From an uncultured Pseudomonadales bacterium (GTDB taxonomy: Bacteria; Pseudomonadota; Gammaproteobacteria; Pseudomonadales; Pseudohongiellaceae), in the NCBI GenBank assembly GCA_943789485.1, contig CALSUH010000013.1, positions 1 through 60,823 of the forward strand: 60,823 bases of DNA, in the 5' to 3' direction. The number at the start of each line of letters is the position of its first letter. Within the stretch, counting starts at the first letter, position 1. The translations under genes were made by a program, and so were the position numbers. This document shows, one piece after another, positions 49,211 to 58,029 of the stretch. The notes under the pieces are model-generated. The model worked only from the letters and a program-made list of their open reading frames with translations, was not told where the DNA came from and did no database searches.

Positions 49211-49475
49211 TATTTAAAGGCTAAAAAGGCTCTTGCCTAGTAATATGAAATCTGGGGTCGCCTTGGGATCACCGCAGAACCCTATCGACCTCCTTGATTC
49301 ATATCTCAGGCTCCAACAGAGAAATAGTCTAACGCCCTCAACCAAGCCATACCTGCCAGCCTATATCTATAGTATCTTCTGGGTATAAATATGAAGAAAG
49401 CCAGCTTTATGCAAAGGTTTAACCACTTACAAAAAGTGCATTTGAAAAAAAATCATAATAAAAAGGAAGCAATAC

Positions 49476-49781
49476 ATGAAAAATTTAGTAATAGTTTCAT
49501 TTCCCGCTAAAACCGAAACTTTAGATCAAGTAAAAGCGCTGTTAAAAGCAGCATTGCCAGATACTCGGAGTTTTGCTGGTTGCATAAGTGTAAGTACATA
49601 TATCGAGGAATCATCAAATACAGTGCATCTAATCGAAGATTGGGAAACTTTAGATCACCAAACAGAATATCTGTCATGGAGGGTAGAGACAGGCCTTTTG
49701 GAATTATTAGAACCTTTATTAGAGGGCGGAGCAGCTAGTCTAAAGGCGACAATCTGTGGCCCTGAGCATACGGATATTTAG
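49476..49781 (+). CDS. Putative quinol monooxygenase (ABM/YgiN superfamily)
   Basis: A 101-residue single ABM domain: VIVSFPAKTETLDQVKALLK (strand 1 and helix 1), SFAGCISVSTYIEESSNTVH, LIEDWETLDHQTEYLSWRV (the E.W.....H.....S segment). Such small dimeric ferredoxin-like proteins act on quinols or haem, or as monooxygenases without cofactor. It is the first gene after tRNA-Met, AT-rich compared with the core region to its left, and no partner is evident. Confidence 0.75.
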   Translation: MKNLVIVSFPAKTETLDQVKALLKAALPDTRSFAGCISVSTYIEESSNTVHLIEDWETLDHQTEYLSWRVETGLLELLEPLLEGGAASLKATICGPEHTDI

Positions 49782-49811
49782 AAGCTAAAAATATATAAAA
49801 ATTTGGGCGTT

Positions 49812-49904
49812 ATGAATAAACTACTAACAACAATAACCCTACTCTTCGAGGCAGGAAAAACTGGCATAAATACTGGGAGCGACGAGGAATGCTTTCTTTT
49901 TTAA
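49812..49904 (+). CDS. Small ORF with signal-peptide-like start (repeat copy 1)
   Basis: ATG at 49812 opens a 30-codon frame starting MNKLLTTITLLFEAGK. Its first 34 bases recur almost unchanged at 50188. The hydrophobic start looks like the beginning of a signal peptide but the continuation is not one, so this is probably the stump of an exported small protein. Confidence 0.3.
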   Translation: MNKLLTTITLLFEAGKTGINTGSDEECFLF

Positions 49905-50191
49905 GAGTGATTGCTTACATTTGCATTTGGACAACTCCTTTCCAGGTAGCTTTAATTTTGTGGGGTATCGGCATTATTGCCGTTACCGATTATAGTATTT
50001 TGTCACTATCAAATATCGAATTTTTAAGGGACTACCTTGGCTTTTTACTTCCAATAATTGATTGGTTATACACATGGTTCTGGAATGCTCTCTTAGACTG
50101 GGTGTTTTCTTTACCGATGATTTTACACCAGACACTGAAGGCAATATTCTCCACGTGGCTAGGCTTTTGGATACTTAAAAATACAAGATGA
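49889..50191 (+). CDS. Small membrane protein of unknown function
   Basis: A 100-residue protein with three likely membrane helices (IAYICIWTTPFQVALILWGI, LGFLLPIIDWLYTWFW, LLDWVFSLPMILHQ). It has an unusual abundance of Trp and no known motif that I recognise. GAGG precedes the ATG by one base, which is very close. The stop overlaps the ATG of the second repeat copy (ATGA). Confidence 0.5.
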   Translation: MLSFLRVIAYICIWTTPFQVALILWGIGIIAVTDYSILSLSNIEFLRDYLGFLLPIIDWLYTWFWNALLDWVFSLPMILHQTLKAIFSTWLGFWILKNTR

Positions 50192-50238
50192 ACAAACTAC
50201 TAACAACAATAACTCTACTCTGCTTTTTCAAGCCTTAA
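50188..50238 (+). CDS. Small ORF with signal-peptide-like start (repeat copy 2)
   Basis: A 16-codon frame (MNKLLTTITLLCFFKP-stop) opening with a 34-base stretch nearly identical to that at 49812 (two differences). It looks like the beginning of a signal peptide cut off by a junction. Confidence 0.25.
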   Translation: MNKLLTTITLLCFFKP

Positions 50239-50288
50239 TCAGCCCCACAACCGTTACAATCCAATGCCTATCCACTGGCTCTTCTAGC

Positions 50289-50507
50289 TTAATCACTACC
50301 TAGCTTTCTGATTGCATCAAGGTGCATCTTTCCAATAGCTAACTCTTCCACGCCTTTGTGCTGATTGCCGTAAGTTGAAGGATCGAGCTTAGATGTCAGC
50401 CACTTGTAAGTCTCAATAGTTACTCTGGTGCACCGGGGCTTTGTTGGAGCACCAACTATTGAATCAAGCGTATCGATAAAGGGAAGCCATGGGAACTCTA
50501 CGCTACT
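50289..50507 (-). pseudogene. Start-less reading frame, probable gene remnant
   Basis: The minus strand is open for about 72 codons without any ATG, GTG or TTG near its beginning. It reads VEFPWLPFIDTLDSIVGAP, then VTIETYKWLTSKLDP and VEELAIGKMHLDAIRKLGSD-stop. The composition is protein-like, but I recognise no family. It appears to have lost its 5' part where the next gene begins on the opposite strand. Confidence 0.3.
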
Positions 50508-50511
50508 CTAG

Positions 50512-50706
50512 ATGAAGCGCCTCGACAGCAGGTGTACTCAGGGACTTTTTCACCGACTGAACTGCGGCATGAAATGGATTCAGCTATATGATGTGCCTGG
50601 CACGGCGGATGATGATCTCACGTACTATCTAACAGAATCACATCGGCTTGTTTCCTTAGGCTTGACTAAGAAAAAGCAGAAGGAGCTTGGGCTTAATCAG
50701 GACTAG
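50512..50706 (+). pseudogene. MmcQ/YjbR-like protein, C-terminal remnant
   Basis: A 64-codon frame whose second half (WIQLYDVPGTADDDLTYYL, then TESHRLVSLGLTKKKQKELG) resembles the end of MmcQ/YjbR-type small proteins (...D.EL..LI..SYRLV..GLPKK...EL). The N-terminal half of that fold is absent, so it is probably a fragment. The match is from memory of a short motif. Confidence 0.35.
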
Positions 50707-50708
50707 TT

Positions 50709-50731
50709 AAAAAATAAATCTGTCCCCTTTT
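50709..50731. repeat. REP-like half element
   Basis: AAAAATAAATCTGTCCCC followed by TTTT, at the end of the YjbR-like fragment. Sequences of this type (a TGTCCCC or TGACCCC box beside an AT run) recur between genes in marine gammaproteobacteria, often near REP-associated transposases. No such transposase is in this window. Confidence 0.4.
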
Positions 50732-50761
50732 ATGATTCTCGCCACCTCTAACGATATCAGC

Positions 50762-53002
50762 TTAATTAAATATATTAAGAATCCGCGAGTACTTTATCGC
50801 AAACTGCTGAGCATTTTCTCGTGGTGCAAACAGCATATTGTTCTCGTCAACTTCGTTATAGACGATATAGAGCCCTGAGTTCGCCGACTGCAGCCACGCA
50901 AATCGCAGATTCGTAGAAACAACATCATCTCGCTTGTTGTACTGCACCAGAGTCTGAATCGACATGCTTGGTGTAAAGGAGTACGTCATGCGCAAGCGAG
51001 CGAGATCAACCTCGAAATCACCACCGGGCACCGGTAAGTCGATTTTGCTGTGACTCCAAGTCAGCTCGCTCGAGAATTTCTCCCCTACTCGGTATCGAAT
51101 CGTTGAATCGAGATTTTCACGATCACCCCCAAAGAAACCGCCAATGCGTGTTTGAAAATTCACACTAAACGGAGCACTCTGATTACTCCAGTAAACTAAT
51201 TGAACTTCTTCATGCTCATAGTCACCAACTGGAACTGTCACACCGTCCACGATCTCAAATGGTTCGAATACTCCTTCCTGTGTAAAGTTCATGCCGGAAT
51301 GGATTTCCATACCACTGTTAAATTCCCAGTGATTGTCAACATGAAGGTAGCCAGTTTGTTGATTGCCATCGAAGTCCCAGTAGCCTCGAAAATTCATGTG
51401 TGGGCGCAGCTCCTGCAAGTTGCCCCAATTCTCTGGCCGATAACGGTAACGCCAGCCAGCATCGATTTTACGAAATCCGCGCCGCGACAGAAAGCCCACC
51501 TCCGGATTAAAGTTTTCCCCCACTTCTGAGTAACCCGCATTTAATGACCAGTCTTCATCGTTGTAGTTCAATGCAACACCACCCGCTGTATCATCGCTGT
51601 TGATACCTGGTGAGTCAGTCTGGGACATCCAACCTCGAATCACCGTATAGTCTCCAATCCCCCAACGCCCATCGACGGCATAGGTACGGTTGTAGTCGTC
51701 ACTGGACGACCCAATTATTGACCCATCGCCGTCGCGCTCTACATACATCATGCCTATGGCTGAGCGATTACCTAGTTCCTGATTAACGCGCACTACAGAG
51801 AAGTCATTCTGCGGCGAGAAGCCCTCAGCGCCTTCGGTGCGCATACGCAGCAAGCCAATATTAGTATTGTTACCAATTTTACCGGTTAATCTTCCACCGC
51901 CCTCGATAGGAATCTGCGCCCCACCGCTGATACCAATACGACGGCTGAAGAATAACTCCACTTCGCGCGGGTTGCCGATAGCAAACTGTCCAGCATTCTC
52001 TAGAAAGAACGGGCGTTTCTCAGGAAAGAAAAGACTGAAGCGATCAAGGTTAACCTGGATGTCGTCCACTTCAACTTGCGCAAAGTCGGTGTTCACTGTG
52101 GCATCAAGTGTAAGGCTGGAGGTAATGCCCCACTTTAAGTCAAGTCCGTATTCTTGATTATTCTGAGAAGAAAGCAAATTTCCGCCACGGTCCTGCACCG
52201 CCAACGCGTAGGGTGTTATCTGCAAATTGCGTTGGTTGGGTACCTCAATGCCTTCCATAGTTCCTGCTTCGGATACACGGTTCAAATTAAAATTTCGATC
52301 CAGTGGCGCCCAATAAGATTCTTCGTTATTGCGACGAATATTGCGCTGAAAATTGATACCCCATGTCTGCGCATCGTCGCTTCCATAACGTAGCGCGGTA
52401 AATGGAATGGCCATTTCCGCACTCCAACCCTGCTCGTTGATTTGTGCTTCGACTTCCCAGGTAGTGTCCCAGTTCAGGTTGAAACCACCTGCTCCGCCGC
52501 CTCGTCCGCCAAAGCCACCCTGTCCTCCTTCATTGATAACCTGTGCGTCGTATTCGATACCTGCTGGATTTGTACCGAACACATAGCCGTTCTGCCGATC
52601 AAGCAAGCCATCGATAATCACTTGAAAACTATCGGTATCGTCTAACGCCGAATCGCGCCGACTGTCGGTTACCAGAATGGCCCCTGGATTGTCATCGTAG
52701 GCCATAACACCAATGTAGAGCGTGTCTTCGGTAAAGCCGACAAATACTTCTGTGCGTTGAGTGGCGGGAGCGCCCTCATTGGGCCGGGTCTGTGTAAAAC
52801 CGCTAGTGGGATTAATGTTTGACCAGGCATCGTCGCCCAAGACATCGCCATCAATGCTGGGCGCACGACTTAATTGCGTCGCCGTAGTCGAAGGACGAAC
52901 GGATTCGGAACTAAGTTGTTGGGCCTGTGCCGAAGGCACCGTAAATGCTGCGAAAAATAGGAGGCTGAAAAAAGCGATTCTGCGCTGGGGATTACTGCAC
53001 AT
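50762..53002 (-). CDS. Outer-membrane protein with CBM9-like N-terminus and DUF5916 barrel
   Basis: A 746-residue protein with a signal peptide (FFAAFTVPSAQAQQ). The N-terminal domain (SRAPSIDGDVLGDDAWSN, VFVGFTEDTLYIGVMAYDDN, DTDSFQVIIDGLLDRQNGYV) is the family 9 carbohydrate-binding-like module. The rest is the long beta-strand region typical of DUF5916 (FFPEKRPFFLENAGQFAIG, then alternating strands up to AIKYSRILNIF). The terminal Phe/aromatic pattern suits an outer-membrane barrel. Such proteins are common in marine bacteria and have no established function. It is a stand-alone gene with a 331-base upstream gap. Confidence 0.82.
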   Translation of the reverse strand: MCSNPQRRIAFFSLLFFAAFTVPSAQAQQLSSESVRPSTTATQLSRAPSIDGDVLGDDAWSNINPTSGFTQTRPNEGAPATQRTEVFVGFTEDTLYIGVMAYDDNPGAILVTDSRRDSALDDTDSFQVIIDGLLDRQNGYVFGTNPAGIEYDAQVINEGGQGGFGGRGGGAGGFNLNWDTTWEVEAQINEQGWSAEMAIPFTALRYGSDDAQTWGINFQRNIRRNNEESYWAPLDRNFNLNRVSEAGTMEGIEVPNQRNLQITPYALAVQDRGGNLLSSQNNQEYGLDLKWGITSSLTLDATVNTDFAQVEVDDIQVNLDRFSLFFPEKRPFFLENAGQFAIGNPREVELFFSRRIGISGGAQIPIEGGGRLTGKIGNNTNIGLLRMRTEGAEGFSPQNDFSVVRVNQELGNRSAIGMMYVERDGDGSIIGSSSDDYNRTYAVDGRWGIGDYTVIRGWMSQTDSPGINSDDTAGGVALNYNDEDWSLNAGYSEVGENFNPEVGFLSRRGFRKIDAGWRYRYRPENWGNLQELRPHMNFRGYWDFDGNQQTGYLHVDNHWEFNSGMEIHSGMNFTQEGVFEPFEIVDGVTVPVGDYEHEEVQLVYWSNQSAPFSVNFQTRIGGFFGGDRENLDSTIRYRVGEKFSSELTWSHSKIDLPVPGGDFEVDLARLRMTYSFTPSMSIQTLVQYNKRDDVVSTNLRFAWLQSANSGLYIVYNEVDENNMLFAPRENAQQFAIKYSRILNIFN

Positions 53003-53333
53003 AACTACACCTTAATTTCTGAACGAAGTGAAACTGGCTTTTCGCAGTTTCAAACGCAATTATCTTAAATCAATATCAATCGCTTAGATTAATTTTGCGG
53101 ACTTTAGTTGTAATTGTTTGTAACGAAAAACTGATCAGCTATTCGAAACAACCTAGTGGTAGGAGCGAGAGAGCTTCCAATGGGGCTGTCGGCGGAAAGA
53201 GTGCTTTTTGATGAATTAGGAGTCGTTGGGGTAAGGGCAGGGAAAAAGCTAACTGAGCAACGAGTGCTTACCCTCGCATAAATAATTGGGGTCAGAGTAA
53301 AAATACGGTTGTGTATATTTACATTGCCCCCAT
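53003..53333. other. 331-base gap with a REP-like hairpin
   Basis: The gap between the DUF5916 gene start and the DUF3089 gene end. The right part (53281-53338) is an imperfect hairpin; the left part presumably holds the DUF5916 gene promoter. No coding remnant recognised. Confidence 0.5.
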
Positions 53334-53338
53334 TTATT
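53281..53338. repeat. REP-like imperfect hairpin, copy 1
   Basis: ATTGGGGTCAGAGTAAAAAT at about 53284 and an imperfect complement up to 53335 (..ATATTTACATTGCCCCCAT) fold into a stem of about 20 bp. The same box, inverted, is at 54564-54617 on the other side of the DUF3089 gene. The element overlaps the DUF3089 stop codon. Confidence 0.65.
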
Positions 53339-54515
53339 CATTTGTTGCTGCACCAAATAACGATAGATAACGATTGGCACGCAATTCGGCATTGTTACGT
53401 ATGTTCATATAAAACAGTGAATAATCGAGCATGTGGTAGTTGCCGCTCGCATCTACGAGACCTGCCTCATCATATCCTGATCCGTGTTGATCTTGCACAT
53501 ACAACCAACCGTCTCTGCATTGAGCCCAAGTATGCTGCTTCGATGGCGCAGGCAGCGCCTCGAACACCTGTGCTGTTGACGCATCTTCACCCTTACCGAT
53601 CGCCGCGTTGTAAGTACCCTCGGGAAACACTGCGCCAGAATTTTTCTGAGCAATCACCAATTCTTCATTAACCTGCCAACTGAGTGGGTTGGTACACAAA
53701 CTGTCTGCAGGGCGGGGTAAGCCAAGCAAATCGGTGGGTGCTCCATCAGCCATCGTGTCCCAATGCACAACACAATGAAGTTGCTGCGCGTCTTCACAGG
53801 CAGAAATATTCGCCATTGAATTAAGCCAATCGTGAGTCGCAGGTAGCACAATTCCGCCAATCAAATATGCTGCAACCATGCGCTTGCGCAATTCACTGGC
53901 ATCCACCATTTCACTCAGAAGTCGCAAGGCATGGTGAGTACCCTGACTATGGCTGGCGATGATAAAGGGCTTGCCTTGATTATAATGCTCAATAAAGTAG
54001 GTAAATGCCCTTCTTACATCTTCGTAAGCAAAACTCAACACCTCGTCGCGCAGTTCTGTATCACCAAAATAAGAGACGATAGTTGCCTCTCGATATCTAG
54101 GTGCATAAACATTGCAACAACCGTTAAAGGCACTGGCTTGATTCGCCATCATCCACGAGGTGTTTTCTTCCGTCCCTGAATTTAAATCCATTGATGAAGT
54201 CCAAGTATTAGATCTCATATAACCCGTTGGATGAATGAAAAACGTATCAACCGTTTGCTCGTCCTGAACCGCTCCAACAACACCCATCGGCACCAAATCT
54301 GCTGGGTCTTCTTCCCCGGGTAGCGCAGCCCAATTAATTGCGTCGCTGTAATCTGGCTCTTCCACTGCCGTGCTAACGTCAAATTCGCTAGAGGGCTGGC
54401 TGTAGGCCAAAAATGCTCGAAAAGCTAGATCACCGCCATATCCGGAGTAATAAAGACCAATCAACGCCAGTGCTATGACTCCGAGACCAACGCCAACACG
54501 CTTAATGATTTTCAT
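53334..54515 (-). CDS. DUF3089 alpha/beta-hydrolase-like protein
   Basis: A 393-residue protein with an N-terminal membrane anchor (VGLGVIALALIGLYYSGYGG). The body fits DUF3089: DTFFIHPTGYMRSNTW, CCNVYAPRYREAT, and PFIIASHSQGTHHALRLL, whose S-H-S-Q-G is the GxSxG-like nucleophile elbow. It is probably a periplasm-facing or exported hydrolase; substrate unknown. The gene is bracketed by inverted REP-like hairpins, the left of which overlaps its stop. Confidence 0.85.
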   Translation of the reverse strand: MKIIKRVGVGLGVIALALIGLYYSGYGGDLAFRAFLAYSQPSSEFDVSTAVEEPDYSDAINWAALPGEEDPADLVPMGVVGAVQDEQTVDTFFIHPTGYMRSNTWTSSMDLNSGTEENTSWMMANQASAFNGCCNVYAPRYREATIVSYFGDTELRDEVLSFAYEDVRRAFTYFIEHYNQGKPFIIASHSQGTHHALRLLSEMVDASELRKRMVAAYLIGGIVLPATHDWLNSMANISACEDAQQLHCVVHWDTMADGAPTDLLGLPRPADSLCTNPLSWQVNEELVIAQKNSGAVFPEGTYNAAIGKGEDASTAQVFEALPAPSKQHTWAQCRDGWLYVQDQHGSGYDEAGLVDASGNYHMLDYSLFYMNIRNNAELRANRYLSLFGAATNE

Positions 54516-54563
54516 TCTGATGTTCCTAATTTGGTTCGATTGCAGATGCTTTGTATAGCTGTC

Positions 54564-54617
54564 TGGTCAGAGTAAAGAAAAAAGTACTGTATTTTTACTC
54601 TGAGCCCAATTAATTAG
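54564..54617. repeat. REP-like imperfect hairpin, copy 2
   Basis: GGTCAGAGTAAA (54565-54576) and its complement TTTTTACTCTGAGCCC (54593-54607) form a stem with a loop of about 16 bases. The right arm is nearly the reverse complement of the box at 53284, so the two copies lie in inverted orientation around the DUF3089 gene. Confidence 0.65.
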
Positions 54618-54668
54618 TTATGTGTATCTGCATTTGTTCACGGGAAGAAAAAGACCGAACGGGGCTTG

Positions 54669-55121
54669 CTAACTTACATCCGTTCGCTTCATAGAGATCA
54701 CATGAAATAGATAGCCACCTAAGCCACCGGCAATGGCTTGTGCAAGCAATCCAACAACGGTGCGAGTGGCTGCAATACCGGACATACCCAGCAGCAGTTT
54801 CAAAATTAGGTGAATGGCAACCAAACCAGTAGCGCCGGCTAATACATACAAGATCATGCGCAGGTGAGGCGCATATTTAATGATTAGTGTAGCAACCGGC
54901 AGGGCAATTAAATAACTCACGGCGATCACCGGAAGATAGATACTGGTCATATGCATCACATCATGGAAGGCGGCATCTAATCGTTGTGCTGCAGAGATGT
55001 CGAAGCCCATTCCGACAATACTGGCAATATTGCCCTGGCTGATGAATATTGCACCAAGGATATAGGCAGCGATAACCGCTGCGAGAAAACTAGCCACATT
55101 TCGAACTATTGTATTTTGCAT
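54669..55121 (-). CDS. Small integral membrane protein of unknown function
   Basis: A 150-residue protein with four probable membrane helices (FLAAVIAAYILGAIFISQG, IYLPVIAVSYLIALPVATLI, ILYVLAGATGLVAIHLIL, GLLAQAIAGGLGGYLFHVI) and a charged C-terminal tip. I do not recognise a family. It is divergent from the PQQ-type dehydrogenase gene, 65 bases apart. Confidence 0.6.
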   Translation of the reverse strand: MQNTIVRNVASFLAAVIAAYILGAIFISQGNIASIVGMGFDISAAQRLDAAFHDVMHMTSIYLPVIAVSYLIALPVATLIIKYAPHLRMILYVLAGATGLVAIHLILKLLLGMSGIAATRTVVGLLAQAIAGGLGGYLFHVISMKRTDVS

Positions 55122-55186
55122 TTAAAAACCTGCAGATTCGACTGTGCCTGATATGATGACCTGAATTTGTTAGGAGTGGAAGGGTA

Positions 55187-56317
55187 ATGTGTAATATACA
55201 GTTGACCGGTGTAATGATCTTGGTAATGATTTTCGCACCCATCGACGCAGTCAATGCGGCTACTGCGTCAAGCGATCAACCTCCTGTGGCTTACAAAATT
55301 GAAACCGTTGCCGAGGGTTTGGACTATCCTTGGTCCATAGCCTTCCTGCCTAACGGCGACTATCTTGTGGCCTTAAGAGTCGGTGAAGTCCATCGCATAA
55401 GCGCAGCAGGAGCTGTGGGTGAGCCCTTGTCTGGTTTGCCCAATACGTATGTAGCCGGTCAGGGTGGCTACTTTGATATTGTGCTAGACCCTGATTTTGC
55501 ATCTAATCAAACTGTCTACCTCTCTTTTGCCCACGGTACTGCCGCTGAAAATGGAACGCGCATTATTAAGGGCACATTGAGTGACACGGCTATTGAAGAT
55601 ATCCAGACCATATTTACTGTCTCTCCACTAAAGGACACAGCGGTTCACTATGGTGGAAAAATAATTTTCTTAGCCGACGGAACATTGATGATGACTACTG
55701 GTGATGGCTTTGAGTATCGCGAGGCTGCACAGGACAGATTTAGTCTGCTAGGAAAAATAATTCGCATTAACAAAGATGGCAGCGTGCCCGACGACAATCC
55801 CTATGCAGATGGTAGCCAGGGTGATCCCAAAGTTTGGTCTTACGGGCATCGAAGTCCACAAGGTTTGGTGTTGGATGATGCCACTGGGATCGTGTATATG
55901 CATGAGCATGGAGCACAGGGAGGGGATGAGCTGAATGCAGTATTGCCAGCCCGTAATTATGGTTGGCCCGCTGTCACTAAAGGCATTAATTATTCCGGTG
56001 CTTATGTCTCTCCACTGAAATCAGCCCCGGGAATTGAAGAACCTTTAACTTATTGGGTGCCTAGCATTGCGCCATCTGGCTTGGCAATTTATGACGGCGC
56101 TGCATTTCCGGAATGGCAGGGCGATATTTTTGTCGGTGCATTGGTCGATCAAGAATTGCGACACATCAAAATAGACTCGGGTAGGGTTACAAGCGAGGTA
56201 CCGATTTTTACCGAGATAGCCGCGCGTATACGCGATATTCGCGTTGGCCCAGATGGCTTCCTTTATATTTTAACTGATAGCGATAGCGGCAAAGTGCTAA
56301 GGGTTGTGCCTGATTAG
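55187..56317 (+). CDS. PQQ-dependent sugar dehydrogenase (YliI/Asd-like)
   Basis: A 376-residue protein with a signal peptide (GVMILVMIFAPIDAVNA). The body is a six-bladed propeller of the soluble-glucose/aldose dehydrogenase type: VAEGLDYPWSIAFLPNGDYL, HYGGKIIFLADGTLMMTTGD with the catalytic His, VWSYGHRSPQGLVLDD with Arg for PQQ, and HEHGAQGGDELN. Family members oxidise aldoses in the periplasm with PQQ. No PQQ synthesis genes are in the window. RBS-like GGAGTGGAAGGG precedes the ATG. Confidence 0.88.
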   Translation: MCNIQLTGVMILVMIFAPIDAVNAATASSDQPPVAYKIETVAEGLDYPWSIAFLPNGDYLVALRVGEVHRISAAGAVGEPLSGLPNTYVAGQGGYFDIVLDPDFASNQTVYLSFAHGTAAENGTRIIKGTLSDTAIEDIQTIFTVSPLKDTAVHYGGKIIFLADGTLMMTTGDGFEYREAAQDRFSLLGKIIRINKDGSVPDDNPYADGSQGDPKVWSYGHRSPQGLVLDDATGIVYMHEHGAQGGDELNAVLPARNYGWPAVTKGINYSGAYVSPLKSAPGIEEPLTYWVPSIAPSGLAIYDGAAFPEWQGDIFVGALVDQELRHIKIDSGRVTSEVPIFTEIAARIRDIRVGPDGFLYILTDSDSGKVLRVVPD

Positions 56318-56332
56318 GAAAGACAAGAAGGG

Positions 56333-56446
56333 GACAAGGGGACACTAACAAGATAACAACTTAACAGACCGAGGTGGCATCTTGATTACAGTAACCGAAT
56401 GCTGTGGGTTAGACTTAAGTTGTTAAATTGTTAGTGTCCCTACTTA
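56333..56446 (-). repeat. 114-bp inverted-repeat element, copy A
   Basis: Lies between two convergent genes. On the minus strand it reads almost the same as copies B and C. It has terminal arms GGGACACTAACAA..TAACAACTTAA of about 26 bp that pair with each other, so the whole element can fold into a hairpin. Confidence 0.88.
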
Positions 56447-56464
56447 TCGCAGTGAAAATGCTGC

Positions 56465-57430
56465 CTATTTAGCTTGCAAGGAATCTAAAAACTTTAAAAC
56501 ATCAGCCGCTGTGAGCGCCGGGTTTTCTTCCATTGGAATATGGCCCAGATCAGGATAGATGACCGTCACTGTATTAGGCATATTTTTTTCAAACAGGGGC
56601 GCTACTGACACAGGTATCACCGCATCTTGTCCTCCCCACATAATCAATGAAGGCTGAGTAAGAGCACTAAAATCGGTTAGCTGATCCGAGTCGCCATAGG
56701 ATCCTGTTCGACTTAAAATTGCAGTGCGCGTTCCCTCTCGCATAATGAGTTCGTAGTAACGATCGATCAATTGTTCATCAACCACAGGAGAATCGTTATA
56801 AGCAGATCTCAACCCTTGTCCAATTAACGATGCAGGGTCTAAATAGCGGGCGATAGCGCGAAACCATCCTTGTTGCAGTAGCGCGAATGCTGCGGGGGCC
56901 TCTCTGTCATACTCGGTGCCGCCTTCTTCGTCTATGTTAATGCTCGAACTCTGCCAACTCCTTGGCGCTACAGAGTCGACAAGTATCATAGCAGACACCC
57001 GCTCGGGGTGCTCGAGCGCGTAGCGCCAAGTTGCGCCTCCACCCATGGAATTCCCACCCAGTACGAAGTCTTTCAAACCAGCCGCATTAGCCACCGCATC
57101 GATGGTCTGAGTAAAAACGTCACCTCCGTATTCGCCGCTAGGCACCTGCCCTGTGAGCCCGTGCGCTGGGAGGTCTAGAGTGACTATTCGGTACTTCTGG
57201 CCCAGAATACTTACCCACGGCTCCCAAGTGTGTAGCGATGCCATCGCCCCGTGCACAAGCACCACTGGCAGGCCGCTAGCATTGCCCTGGTCGCGATAGT
57301 GCACGCGACTACCGTTTTCCATAATGAGAAATTCAGATTCAGAATTACTATATTTCGCATCTACTACTGACGCTGGCAAGTCACCTTCGAATAAGAAAAC
57401 TGCCGCTACAACAGCTAATATGAAGAGCAT
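56465..57430 (-). CDS. Alpha/beta hydrolase with membrane anchor
   Basis: A 321-residue protein with an N-terminal hydrophobic helix (MLFILAVVAAVFLFEG), so probably exported or anchored. The hydrolase fold has VVLVHGAMASLHTWEPW (oxyanion HG), VLGGNSMGGGATWRYA with the nucleophile Ser, a late Asp in WGGQDAVIPVS and the catalytic His in LGHIPMEENP. Possible esterase, epoxide hydrolase or haloalkane-type activity; not decided. The upstream region resembles that of the carotenoid oxygenase gene, so the two may share a regulator. Confidence 0.85.
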   Translation of the reverse strand: MLFILAVVAAVFLFEGDLPASVVDAKYSNSESEFLIMENGSRVHYRDQGNASGLPVVLVHGAMASLHTWEPWVSILGQKYRIVTLDLPAHGLTGQVPSGEYGGDVFTQTIDAVANAAGLKDFVLGGNSMGGGATWRYALEHPERVSAMILVDSVAPRSWQSSSINIDEEGGTEYDREAPAAFALLQQGWFRAIARYLDPASLIGQGLRSAYNDSPVVDEQLIDRYYELIMREGTRTAILSRTGSYGDSDQLTDFSALTQPSLIMWGGQDAVIPVSVAPLFEKNMPNTVTVIYPDLGHIPMEENPALTAADVLKFLDSLQAK

Positions 57431-57567
57431 ACCTAATAAGCCTTTACCAATTTTAATACTTCATTCTCCCAAAATAAGTGACCCACGCGCCGCCTTTTCA
57501 AACGTGCTCGTGCGCATCGTCTCTTTCACGTATCTGTTCTTCTCCGAACTCCCAAATGTTATTCTAC

Positions 57568-57735
57568 CTAAGGTCTTGCTGTTCCAAGTTGGACTGCCTT
57601 TAGCCCCACCAGACAGGCAGCAGCACCCAGAATAACCCCGAAGATAAGACTGGGAATATCTGGTGACCAGCTAGCGCTATAGCCTATAGAGGCCTCTGAG
57701 GCCGTATGTTCTATGTAGTTGGCGCAATCTTGCAT
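57568..57735 (-). CDS. Small membrane ORF upstream of the hydrolase
   Basis: A 55-codon frame from ATG 57733-57735 to TAG 57568-57570, with one predicted membrane helix (LIFGVILGAAACLVGLKAV). It sits between the 55-bp promoter-like repeat and the hydrolase gene on the same strand. No family recognised and no clear ribosome site, so it may be spurious or a leader. Confidence 0.3.
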   Translation of the reverse strand: MQDCANYIEHTASEASIGYSASWSPDIPSLIFGVILGAAACLVGLKAVQLGTARP

Positions 57736-57760
57736 GGTTCTTCTTATCGTCTGATTAGCG

Positions 57761-57816
57761 AATCGTTCGTCTACAATAATATGTATACGGATACAATGGA
57801 ACCATTCTGACTTATT
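57761..57816 (-). promoter_or_regulatory. 55-bp conserved upstream region, copy 1
   Basis: Read on the minus strand it begins ATAAGTCAGAATGGTTCCAT and ends TAGACGAAC. It contains a near-perfect palindrome TGTATCCGTATACA. A second copy stands before the carotenoid oxygenase gene. Position and conservation suggest a promoter with a regulator site, possibly of the TetR type. Confidence 0.45.
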
Positions 57817-58029
57817 GGGGTGTGCCGCTACGGTGGGGTGTTGGCTGGGCGGTTGCTAGGAAACAGGGGGTAAGTCAGGGACGCTTGACACCTTGGATGA
57901 TAATACAGATCAGCCCGGCTGAGAGGCTTCTGACATGTAAATTAAGCGGTTACTGGACGATCGAGAGATGGTAGCTGGCGACAAAATGTTCAATCTTCAG
58001 AGGCGCTCTTATTACCCATTAATAATTAC

